DNA from: Saccharothrix australiensis
GTDB lineage: Bacteria > Actinomycetota > Actinomycetes > Mycobacteriales > Pseudonocardiaceae
Reading direction: 5' to 3'
DNA: 64,000 nt
Assembly: GCF_003634935.1 (NCBI RefSeq)
Contig: NZ_RBXO01000001.1
Location: forward strand, 7,279,501 to 7,343,500
The notes below the pieces were generated by a model. It ran no database searches. It was not told the origin of the DNA and saw nothing but the letters and a program-made list of their open reading frames with translations. Positions 24,444 to 32,185 of the stretch are shown here, one piece after another; the first letter of the stretch is position 1, and each line of letters begins with the position of its first letter. A program made the translations under genes and the position numbers.

Positions 24444-25292
24444 CTACCGCCCAATCCCCCCATCCACCGAGTAACGGCAAAGCAACTCGCCAACCTCCTC
24501 GTACGTGGCCGGCAGCGGCTCCAGCCAGACCTCCACCGGCCCCGTGGACGCCACGTGCGGGTCGACCGCGAGCCGGTCCGCCGCCAGCAGGCGGAGGTTC
24601 ACGACCGACCGGTGCAGGTTCGCGTCGGGCTTCAGCAGCACCGCGGCCACCGAAGGGCCCACCGAAGCGATCGTCTGGCCCGAGTCGAACACCTCCCGCA
24701 ACGCGTCCGCCAGCAGCGTCATCGCGACCACGCGGGACCAGCCGGTCGTGCGGCCCAGGTCCAGCGACACGAACACCAGCACGTGGTCCCGGCGGCCGGA
24801 CGTCCGCGCCTCCGCGTACACCTCGCGCAGCCTGGTCCGCAGGTACGCGCCGGTCGCCAACCCGGTCAACGGGTTGTCCGCGGCGCAGCTCGCCGCCTGC
24901 GCGCTCATCACGTCGCCCCAGCCCAGCGCGGTCGTCCGCAGCATCCGGGCCGGGATGGCGTCGACGTTCGGCGACACGATCCCGGCCGAGCCGACCGGCT
25001 CGGCCAGCACCGCGTGCAGCGCGGCCAGGTCCAGCAGCGTCTCGGCCAGCCCCGCGCCCGCCTCCGCCCGCGCGGCGCCCAGCCGGTACAGCTCGTGGCC
25101 CGCGTCCGCACCCGCGAGCACCACCGCGCAGACCTCGTCGACCTCCTCCAGCGGCCAGTCCGCCGGGTACGACCACCCGGCCGCCAGGCTCGCCGTGCGC
25201 CACCGGGACCTGAGGGCACGCACGTCCGCGCCGCACCGACGCGCCACCACCGGATTGCCCGCGCCGTCCGCCGCCGCTTCCCGAACACCCAC
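24444..25292 (-). CDS. Degenerate GGDEF-like domain protein
   Basis: A 282-residue protein. Residues 140-160 (NPLTGLATGAYLRTRLREVY) match the start of a GGDEF domain, and the following strand-helix pattern continues (VLVFVSLDLGRTTGWSR, LLADALREVFDSGQTIASVG). The GG(D/E)EF active-site motif itself is absent, so a working diguanylate cyclase is unlikely. The first 130 residues are helical and unfamiliar. Such proteins in this group may bind nucleotides or act as regulators; no role is established. It faces away from the sigma factor gene at 25443. Confidence 0.65.
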   Translation of the reverse strand: MGVREAAADGAGNPVVARRCGADVRALRSRWRTASLAAGWSYPADWPLEEVDEVCAVVLAGADAGHELYRLGAARAEAGAGLAETLLDLAALHAVLAEPVGSAGIVSPNVDAIPARMLRTTALGWGDVMSAQAASCAADNPLTGLATGAYLRTRLREVYAEARTSGRRDHVLVFVSLDLGRTTGWSRVVAMTLLADALREVFDSGQTIASVGPSVAAVLLKPDANLHRSVVNLRLLAADRLAVDPHVASTGPVEVWLEPLPATYEEVGELLCRYSVDGGIGR

Positions 25293-25442
25293 CCGGATGC
25301 CTCCCTCTGCCTCGGGTCTCCCCTACGAGACGTCGCGACGGCTCCGCCATGACGGCACAACGGCTCGTCGGTTGGGGGGTTCCTGGTGACGGCCCGCCAC
25401 CCCGTGAGTCACACTGGGCGGCGCGCGAGGAGGGGAAATCAC

Positions 25443-27842
25443 GTGGCGACCGTTCCTGCTGACGTCCAGGGACCGAGCGACGCGGAGCTGATCGACTCCG
25501 TGCGCGGCGGGGCGACCGACGCCTACGGCCAGCTCTACGAACGCCACGTGGGAGCGGCCTACAACCTGGCCCGCCAGCTCGCGCGGTCGTCCGCCGAGGC
25601 CGACGACCTGGTGTCCGACGCGTTCGCGAAGGTGCTGGACACGCTCCGGGCCGGCCGCGGGCCGGACTCGGCGTTCCGCGCCTACCTGCTGACCGCGTTG
25701 CGGCACACCGCGTACGACAAGACCCGGCGGGACCGGAGGGTCGACCTCGCCGACGACGTCACCGCCGTGGCCGGCGCGACCGAGGCGACGTCCGTGCCGT
25801 TCCGGGACACCGCCGTGGCCGGCCTGGAGCGGTCGCTGGCCGCGCGGGCGTTCGCCCGGCTGCCCGAGCGCTGGCAGACCGTGCTGTGGCACACCGAGAT
25901 CGAGGGCCAGTCGCCCGCCGAGGTCGCGCCCCTGCTCGGGCTGACCGCGAACGGCGTGTCCGCGCTGGCCTACCGCGCCCGCGAGGGCCTGCGCCAGGCG
26001 TACCTCCAGGTGCACCTGGCCGAGACCACCGCGGACCGCTGCCGCGCCACCGTGGACCGGCTGGGCGCGTGGACCCGCGGCGGGCTGTCCAAGCGCGAGA
26101 CCACCCAGGTCGAGACGCACCTGGACGAGTGCGCGGACTGCCGCGGGCTGGCCGCCGAGCTGGCCGACGTGAACGGCGCGCTGCGCGGGTTCATCGCACC
26201 GCTGGTGCTGGGCACCGGCGCGGCGGGCTACCTGGCGACGACGGCGTCCGCCGCGAAGGCCGCCACGGCCGCCGCCGTCGGGGCGGGCGCGGGGGCAGGT
26301 GGCGCGGCGAACGCGGCGGGTTCCGTGCCTCGGCAGCTCTTCGGCGCGGCGGTCTCGGCGGCGGTGCTGGTGATCGCCGTGACGATCGGGCTGGCGTCCG
26401 GCGGCGAGCAGGAGACGCCCGTCGCGCGGAGCGTGCCGCCACCGGCGACGAGCGCGACCCGGTCACCGCAGCCGTCGGTGCCGCCGCTGCCGTCGCCGCC
26501 GACGCAGGACCCGCCGGCCACGACGACCGAACCCCCGGCGACCACCACGCAGGCGCCCACGACCACACCCGTGCCGACGACCACACCGGCGCCGACGACC
26601 ACGCCCGCACCGACGACCAGCGCGTCACCGGGACCGACACCCACCCCTTCACCCGAACCGGAGCCGGAGCCCGAACCGGAACCCGAGCCGCCGGTGCTGG
26701 TGCCCACGGTGCCCAGCGGGTTCACGCTGACACCCGACTCACCGCCGGTCGACCTGCCGATCACCGTGCGCAACACCGGCGGGACTGCCTCGGAGCCCGC
26801 CACCGCGGCCCTGACGCTGCCGCCGGGCGTCCGGTCGGTCGGGCCGGCCGCGTCGCTGACGGGCCTCGGGCTGCTGCGGCTCGACGGGGCGGCCGACCGG
26901 ACCGTGGACTGCCCGGCGGGCGGCGGCGCGATCACCTGCGCCGCGCCGGGCGGCATCCCGCCCGGCGGGTCGGTGACCTTCCGGTTCCGCCTGCGCGCCG
27001 ACCACGACGCGACCACCGGGCTGATCACCGGCACGGTCAGCGCGGGCTCCGCGATCTCCGTCGGCATCCGGGTGGACGTGGCGATCCGGCCCGCCGACGA
27101 CGACCTCGACCTCCAGGTCCGCAAGGGCCACCACGGGCACTGGGACCCGCGCCTCGACATCAAGGCCACCAACACCGGCGGCCGGGCGGGCAGGCTGGAG
27201 CTCGTGGTCGAGTCCGACCGCCACGTGGTGCTCGTCGCCCTGCGCCCGGACTGCCACCGGACGCGGCACCGGGTCGTCTGCGCCGAGCACCTCGACCGCG
27301 GTGAGGCGTTCCGCCTGTCGGTGTGGGCGCTGGGGCTGCCGTTCGGGGGCGGCACCGTGACCGTCACGGCGACCCTCGGCTCGGCGTCGAGGACCGTCGA
27401 GGTGCCCGTCCACCCGCACCCCGGCCACGGCGACACCCCGGAGCGGCCCGCCGCGCCCGGCGCGCCGACGACCACCAGCCCACCGGCCACCACCGCACCG
27501 GCCACCACCGCACCGGCCACCACCCCGCCGACCGCGCCACCGCCCGCCGGGGACCCCTCGCCCGGCGACCCGACGGAGCCCGGCGAACCCGGTCGGACCA
27601 CCGATCCCGGCCCGCCGCCCGACCCGACCCAACCCGGCTCGCCCCAGCCCGGCCCGCCCACCGGCACGACCGAGCCCGGCGCGCCGCCCACGACGACGCC
27701 ACCGCCGCGGACCGCCGAGCCGCCGCCCGCCACCGAGCCGCCGCCCGCGCGCCCGGGGCCGCCGTGCGCACCGCTGCCGCCGTGGTGGCCGCCCGGACAG
27801 CGGGACCAACTGCCGCCGGGCACGTGCCCGACCCCTTGGTGA
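25443..27842 (+). CDS. ECF sigma factor fused to zinc-finger anti-sigma, membrane and surface domains
   Basis: A 799-residue protein from the GTG at 25443 after GAGGAGGGG. Residues 12-95 are sigma region 2 (LYERHVGAAYNLARQLARSS, DDLVSDAFAKVLDTL), 130-190 are region 4 (LPERWQTVLWHTEIEGQSPAE). A ZAS-type zinc motif H226-x3-C230-x2-C233 (HLDECADC) follows, then an alanine-rich stretch and one membrane segment at 299-318. Outside come a Pro/Thr-rich spacer, a DUF11-like beta domain (about 415-680) and a second Pro/Thr-rich tail. The layout joins sigma factor, its anti-sigma and an extracytoplasmic sensor in one chain, similar to fused ECF groups such as ECF52/53. Two GtrA genes lie downstream. 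Confidence 0.85.
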   Translation: MATVPADVQGPSDAELIDSVRGGATDAYGQLYERHVGAAYNLARQLARSSAEADDLVSDAFAKVLDTLRAGRGPDSAFRAYLLTALRHTAYDKTRRDRRVDLADDVTAVAGATEATSVPFRDTAVAGLERSLAARAFARLPERWQTVLWHTEIEGQSPAEVAPLLGLTANGVSALAYRAREGLRQAYLQVHLAETTADRCRATVDRLGAWTRGGLSKRETTQVETHLDECADCRGLAAELADVNGALRGFIAPLVLGTGAAGYLATTASAAKAATAAAVGAGAGAGGAANAAGSVPRQLFGAAVSAAVLVIAVTIGLASGGEQETPVARSVPPPATSATRSPQPSVPPLPSPPTQDPPATTTEPPATTTQAPTTTPVPTTTPAPTTTPAPTTSASPGPTPTPSPEPEPEPEPEPEPPVLVPTVPSGFTLTPDSPPVDLPITVRNTGGTASEPATAALTLPPGVRSVGPAASLTGLGLLRLDGAADRTVDCPAGGGAITCAAPGGIPPGGSVTFRFRLRADHDATTGLITGTVSAGSAISVGIRVDVAIRPADDDLDLQVRKGHHGHWDPRLDIKATNTGGRAGRLELVVESDRHVVLVALRPDCHRTRHRVVCAEHLDRGEAFRLSVWALGLPFGGGTVTVTATLGSASRTVEVPVHPHPGHGDTPERPAAPGAPTTTSPPATTAPATTAPATTPPTAPPPAGDPSPGDPTEPGEPGRTTDPGPPPDPTQPGSPQPGPPTGTTEPGAPPTTTPPPRTAEPPPATEPPPARPGPPCAPLPPWWPPGQRDQLPPGTCPTPW

Positions 27843-27874
27843 TCGCCCCGCCGCGCCGCCGGTAGGCTGCCCCG

Positions 27875-28393
27875 GTGCTGCCAGTCGTGCGCAGGATCTT
27901 CAGCGGGCTACCCGAACCGGTGCGCTTCTTGATCAACAAGCACCGCGAGCTGATCAGGTTCGCCGTCGTCGGCGGCACCACGTTCGTCATCGACAACGGC
28001 ATCTGGTACGCCCTGAAGCTGACCGTCCTCCAGGACAAGGTGGTCACGGCCAAGGCGATCGCCGTGCTGGTCGCCGTGATCGCGTCCTACGTGCTCAGCC
28101 GCGAGTGGTCGTTCCACACCAGGGGCGGCCGGGAGCGCCACCACGAGGCGGCGCTGTTCTTCCTCGTCAGCGGCATGGGCATCGGCGTGAACCTGCTGCC
28201 GCTGTACGCCTCGCGGCACGTGCTGGACCTGCACAGCGAGGTGGCCGACTTCGTCAGCGGCTCGGTGATCGGGATGCTGCTCGCGACCGCGTTCAAGTAC
28301 TGGTCGATGCGCAAGTTCGTGTTCCCGGAGGCGGGCGCGCGGCCGTCCGTGCGCACGCTGCGGGTCGTGCCCGAGCAGCGCGACGTGGCCTGA
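27875..28393 (+). CDS. GtrA family membrane protein (first of a tandem pair)
   Basis: A 172-residue protein from a GTG, 33 bp after the sigma fusion gene. It has four predicted membrane segments: LIRFAVVGGTTFVIDNGIWY, AIAVLVAVIASYVLSREWSF, HEAALFFLVSGMGIGVNLLP and a last one near FVSGSVIGMLLATAFKYW. The RFAVVGGT and REWSF motifs define GtrA (PF04138). These proteins are thought to flip or assist lipid-linked sugars for envelope glycans. It resembles the next gene closely, which indicates tandem duplication. Confidence 0.9.
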   Translation: MLPVVRRIFSGLPEPVRFLINKHRELIRFAVVGGTTFVIDNGIWYALKLTVLQDKVVTAKAIAVLVAVIASYVLSREWSFHTRGGRERHHEAALFFLVSGMGIGVNLLPLYASRHVLDLHSEVADFVSGSVIGMLLATAFKYWSMRKFVFPEAGARPSVRTLRVVPEQRDVA

Positions 28394-28454
28394 AACACGC
28401 GCCGGCAAGGTCGTCTGAACAGCGCTTTCACCCGTCCTCCGTAAACTCGGCCGG

Positions 28455-28973
28455 GTGTCCGTAGTCGAGAACTTCGTCCATCGCCTGCCCGAACCGCTCC
28501 GGTCGCTGGCCCTGCGGCACCGGGAACTGGTCAAGTTCGCGGTGGTCGGCGGCACGTGCTTCGTGATCGACACGGCGATCTTCGTGACGCTGAAGACGAC
28601 GATCCTGGTCGAGAAGCCGGTGACGGCGAAGGTCGTCGCGACGCTCGTGGCCACCATCGTGTCGTACGTGCTCAACCGCGAGTGGTCGTTCCGCACGCGC
28701 GGCGGGCGGGAGCGGCACCACGAGGCGGCGCTGTTCTTCCTCGTCAACGGCGTGGGGATCGGCCTCAACTCCCTGCCGCTCGGCGTGTCGCGGTACCTGC
28801 TGCACCTCCAGGAGCCGCACCTGAGCCGGTTCGGGGAGGAGGTCGCGGACTTCGTCAGCGCCCAGATCATCGGCACGCTGATCGGGATGGCGTTCCGCTG
28901 GTACGGGTACAAGAAGTGGGTGTTCCCGGAAGCCGACGCGCGGCCACGGGCGAAGAAGTCCTACGACTCCTGA
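28455..28973 (+). CDS. GtrA family membrane protein (second of a tandem pair)
   Basis: A 172-residue GtrA protein with four membrane segments (KFAVVGGTCFVIDTAIFV, VVATLVATIVSYVLNREWSF, HEAALFFLVNGVGIGLNSLP and the last near VSAQIIGTLIGMAFRWYGYK). It shares the RTRGGRERHHEAALFFLV block with the preceding gene but has a longer third loop (LLHLQEPHLSRFGEE). Rv3277 occupies the comparable place in mycobacteria. Likely part of arabinogalactan or other wall glycan assembly; substrate unknown. Confidence 0.9.
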   Translation: MSVVENFVHRLPEPLRSLALRHRELVKFAVVGGTCFVIDTAIFVTLKTTILVEKPVTAKVVATLVATIVSYVLNREWSFRTRGGRERHHEAALFFLVNGVGIGLNSLPLGVSRYLLHLQEPHLSRFGEEVADFVSAQIIGTLIGMAFRWYGYKKWVFPEADARPRAKKSYDS

Positions 28974-29063
28974 CCACGGGCGACCCCCGGCCGCCCGACC
29001 CGCTCGAAGTCCCGACCCGCCCGCCGCCCGCGCCGGGCCGCCTCGACCCGCCGTCCCCGACCC

Positions 29064-29828
29064 CTACCCGCGCAACAAGCCCAGCGCCGCGTCGTGCAGG
29101 TGACCGTTGGTGGACAGCACGTTCCCGCCGTCGAACCGCTCCACCCCGGACAGGTCGCTGAACCGACCGCCCGCCTCGCGCACCAGCACCTGGAACGGCG
29201 CGACGTCCCACGGGTTCACGATCGGCTCCGCGGCCACGTCGATCGCGCCCTCCGCCACCAGGCAGTGCTGCCAGAAGTCGCCGAACGCCCGGTTCTCCCA
29301 GCACGCGTCCGCCAGCCGGAGGTAAGCCTCGCGGGAGTGGTGCTCGACCCACGTCCCCAGGTGCGTGGTGGACAGGTACGCGTCGGACAGGTCGCGCACC
29401 CCGGACACCCACACGCGCCGCTCGCCCGCCGCGTCCAGGGTGAACGCGCCCTCGCCCGCGGCGGCCCACCAGCGGCGGCCCAGCGCCGGCGCGCTCACGA
29501 CGCCCACCCTCGGCTCGCCGTCGACCACGAGCGCGATCAGCGTCGCCCACACCGGCACGCCGCGCAGGAAGTTCTTCGTGCCGTCGATCGGGTCCACGAC
29601 CCACGTCCGGCCCTCGCCCACCGCCCCACCGCGCTCCTCGCCCGCGACGCGGTCGCCGGTCGGCGCGAGCACCTCGCGGATCGCGTCCTCCACGGCCACG
29701 TCGGCGTCGGTCACGGGGGTGCGGTCGGGTTTGCTCTCCACCACCAGGTCGCGCGCGCGGAAGCGCGCGGTGGTGATCGCGTCGGCGGCGTCGGCGAGTC
29801 GGAGGGCCAGCGTCAGATCGGTGGACAC
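29064..29828 (-). CDS. hisN: Histidinol-phosphatase, inositol monophosphatase family
   Basis: A 254-residue enzyme with the IMPase fold: SKPDRTPVTDADVAVEDAI and GEERGG for metal binding, WVVDPIDGTKNFLRG as the core signature, and PWDVAPFQVLVREAGGRFSD near the C terminus. In actinobacteria this subgroup removes phosphate from histidinol phosphate, replacing the HAD or PHP type enzyme. The general inositol-phosphatase alternative cannot be fully excluded. It is divergent from the response regulator, with only 32 bp between starts. Confidence 0.85.
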   Translation of the reverse strand: MSTDLTLALRLADAADAITTARFRARDLVVESKPDRTPVTDADVAVEDAIREVLAPTGDRVAGEERGGAVGEGRTWVVDPIDGTKNFLRGVPVWATLIALVVDGEPRVGVVSAPALGRRWWAAAGEGAFTLDAAGERRVWVSGVRDLSDAYLSTTHLGTWVEHHSREAYLRLADACWENRAFGDFWQHCLVAEGAIDVAAEPIVNPWDVAPFQVLVREAGGRFSDLSGVERFDGGNVLSTNGHLHDAALGLLRG

Positions 29829-29860
29829 GCGGGGATCGTGCCACGCCTACGCTGGGTGCC

Positions 29861-30532
29861 GTGAGCGTGGTCTTGTTGGCCGAGGACGACCCGGCGATCG
29901 CGGAACCCCTCTCCCGCGCGTTGCAGCGGGAGGGGTACCAGGTGCAGGTGGTCGGCGACGGTCCCCACGCCCTGGACGCGGCGGCGCACGGCGGCATCGA
30001 CCTCCTGGTGCTCGACCTGGGCCTGCCCGGCATGGACGGCCTGGAGGTGTGCCGCCGGCTGCGCGCCGCCGGGCGCGGCATCCCGGTGCTGATGCTCACC
30101 GCGCGGTCGGACGAGGTGGACTTCGTCGTCGGGCTCGACGCCGGCGCGGACGACTACGTGGCCAAGCCGTTCCGGCTGGCCGAGCTGATGGCCCGCATCC
30201 GGGCCCTGCTGCGCCGCCGCGCGCCCGGCACGCTGGAGGTCAACGGCGTGCGGATGGACCTCGCCGCGCGGCGCGTCACCGTGGACGGGCATGAGATCCA
30301 GCTGGCCAACAAGGAGTTCGAGCTGCTGCGCGTGCTGATCCAGCGGGCCGGCCAGGTCGTGCACCGGGACGAGATCCTGTCCGAGGTGTGGAACGACCCG
30401 GAGCTGAAGAGCAGCAAGACGCTGGACATGCACATGTCGTGGCTGCGCCGGAAGCTCGGCGACGTCCGGTCGGTGGAACGCCGCATCGCCACCGTGCGCG
30501 GCGTCGGCTTCCGCTTCAACACCGCCGACTGA
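29861..30532 (+). CDS. OmpR-family response regulator
   Basis: A 223-residue regulator from a GTG start. The receiver domain has AEDD (7-10), phosphoacceptor D52 (LVLDLGLPGMDG), T80 and K102 (YVAKPF). The C-terminal winged helix (about 128-222) shows LANKEFELLRVLIQRAGQVV, KTLDMHMSWLRRKLG and the wing VRGVGFRFN. It is coupled to the kinase gene that follows by a one-base TGATG overlap. The stimulus is unknown. Confidence 0.95.
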   Translation: MSVVLLAEDDPAIAEPLSRALQREGYQVQVVGDGPHALDAAAHGGIDLLVLDLGLPGMDGLEVCRRLRAAGRGIPVLMLTARSDEVDFVVGLDAGADDYVAKPFRLAELMARIRALLRRRAPGTLEVNGVRMDLAARRVTVDGHEIQLANKEFELLRVLIQRAGQVVHRDEILSEVWNDPELKSSKTLDMHMSWLRRKLGDVRSVERRIATVRGVGFRFNTAD

Positions 30533-31806
30533 TGCGCAGCCGGATACTGCGGGCCATCCTGCTGGCCGTCGCGGTCACCGGGTTCGCCCTCGGCATCCCC
30601 CTCGGGCACACCGCGCTGCGGCTGGTGGAGGACGGCGCGCGCGGCGACCTCACGGAACGGGCGCAGCGCATCGCGGCGGCGATCGACGACCAGATCGCGT
30701 CCGGGCGGGCGATCAGCCTGGAGAAGGTGGCGGTCGCCGTGCCGGAGGGCGGGCACCTCGTCGTGTCGGCCGCGACCGGGCAGCAGGAGCTGGGCAGGTC
30801 GCCGGGCGGCGACGCGCTGAGCGTCGAGGTGCCGATCGCGCAGCAGGGCCACGTGCGGCTGGAGGTGTCGTCCCGGCAGATGCACACGTCGCAGTACCAG
30901 GTGGCGGCGCTGGTGGTGCTGCTCGTGGTGCTGTCGGTCGGCACCGGGACCGTGGTGGCGACCGTGACGGCGCGCAAGCTGGCCATGCCGCTGCGGCACG
31001 TGGCGGTGCGGGCGGCCCGCCTGGGCGCGGGCGACTTCCGGCGCGACGACCGCAGGCACGGGGTGCCCGAGCTGGACCTGGTGGCCGACGCGCTGGACCG
31101 GTCGGCGGGCGCGCTGGCGTTGCTCGTGCAGCGGGAGCGGGAGCTAGTCGGCGACGTGTCGCACCAGCTGCGCAGCCGGCTGACCGCGTTGCAGCTGCGG
31201 CTGGAGGCGTTGGCGGAGCACCCGGAGCCGGACACGGCGGCCGAGGCGCGGGCGGCGCTGGAGCAGGCGGAGCGGCTCGCGGAGGTGCTCAACGAGCTGC
31301 TCGCGGCGGCTCGCGCGGCGCGGGCCGTCGGCGCGGAGCCGCTGGACCTGCGCGTGGAGCTGTCGGCGATCGCCGAGGAGTGGCGGGAGCCGCTGCGCAG
31401 CGTCGGGCGGGCGCTGCGGGTGCGGGTGCCGGAGGGCCTGCTGGCCCGCGCCACGCCCGCGCGGTTGCGGGAGGCCATCGGGGTGCTGCTGGACAACTCG
31501 CTGCGGCACGGCGAGGGCCAGGTCGTCGTGTCCGCGCGCAGCGACGAGGGGACCGTGGTCGTGGAGGTGGCCGACGGTGGCGCGGGCGTGCCCGACGAGC
31601 TGGCCGGGCACATCTTCGAGCGCGGGGTGTCCGGTGGCGGGTCGACCGGTGTCGGGCTGGCGCTGGCGCGGGCGCTCGTCGACGCCGACGGCGGGCGGCT
31701 GGAGCTGTCCACCGCGCGGCCGGCGACGTTCGCGGTCTACCTGCCGGTGCCGAAGGCCGACGACGTGGTGGGCGTGACCTGGCGCTCGGACCTCACGCCT
31801 CGGTAG
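30532..31806 (+). CDS. Two-component sensor histidine kinase
   Basis: A 424-residue membrane kinase. Segments at 7-24 and about 123-145 flank an outside sensing region of about 95 residues; a HAMP domain follows (RKLAMPLRHVAVRAARLGAG). The phosphoacceptor H211 lies in ELVGDVSHQLRSRLTALQL. The ATPase domain has the N box LLDNSLRHG, G1 VADGGAGVPDEL and G2 STGVGLALARALVDADGG. It pairs with the response regulator upstream. Its end overlaps the convergent gene at 31793 by 14 bp. Confidence 0.94.
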   Translation: MRSRILRAILLAVAVTGFALGIPLGHTALRLVEDGARGDLTERAQRIAAAIDDQIASGRAISLEKVAVAVPEGGHLVVSAATGQQELGRSPGGDALSVEVPIAQQGHVRLEVSSRQMHTSQYQVAALVVLLVVLSVGTGTVVATVTARKLAMPLRHVAVRAARLGAGDFRRDDRRHGVPELDLVADALDRSAGALALLVQRERELVGDVSHQLRSRLTALQLRLEALAEHPEPDTAAEARAALEQAERLAEVLNELLAAARAARAVGAEPLDLRVELSAIAEEWREPLRSVGRALRVRVPEGLLARATPARLREAIGVLLDNSLRHGEGQVVVSARSDEGTVVVEVADGGAGVPDELAGHIFERGVSGGGSTGVGLALARALVDADGGRLELSTARPATFAVYLPVPKADDVVGVTWRSDLTPR

Positions 31807-32185
31807 GGGGCGCGGACGGCACGGGCTCCGGGCGGTGCGCTTGGGTCGACGGTGCGGCGGCCGTCGGTGCGGCGGCGGTTGGTGCGGCGGCGGTTGGTGC
31901 GGCTGCCGTCGGTGCGGTGCGTTCCTGGTCTGGTCGGGGCAGCAGGCCGACCGCGCCGCGCACGACCTGCGCCCACACCAGGCGGCCGAACAGGTAGTGG
32001 CAGGCGACGTCCTCGCTGGTGAACCGGGCCCAGTCGTACCGGTTGCCCTGTTCGCGCCAGAACACCTCGACGCCCTCGTCGTCGGCCACGAGGCACCAGG
32101 CGTTGTCCGCCTCGGCCCCGATCGACACGACCTCGGCGGGCACCCCGACGGCCAGCAGCCACCCCTGGATCGACTCGGCGTTCAA
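31793..32185 (-). CDS. Putative immunity protein for the TNT toxin
   Basis: A 130-residue protein from a TTG at 32185 after GGAGGAG, overlapping the toxin stop by 4 bp. The folded part (residues 1-85) has GWLLAVGVPAEVVSIGAEAD, WCLVADDEGVEVFWREQG and HYLFGRLVWAQVV, a pattern that recurs directly after TNT-domain genes in actinobacteria. The tail is a PTAAA pentapeptide repeated four times, coded by a 15-bp tandem repeat. By position it should neutralise the NADase toxin, as IFT (Rv3902c) does for CpnT, but its similarity to IFT itself is not evident to me. Confidence 0.65.
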   Translation of the reverse strand: MNAESIQGWLLAVGVPAEVVSIGAEADNAWCLVADDEGVEVFWREQGNRYDWARFTSEDVACHYLFGRLVWAQVVRGAVGLLPRPDQERTAPTAAAPTAAAPTAAAPTAAAPSTQAHRPEPVPSAPPTEA

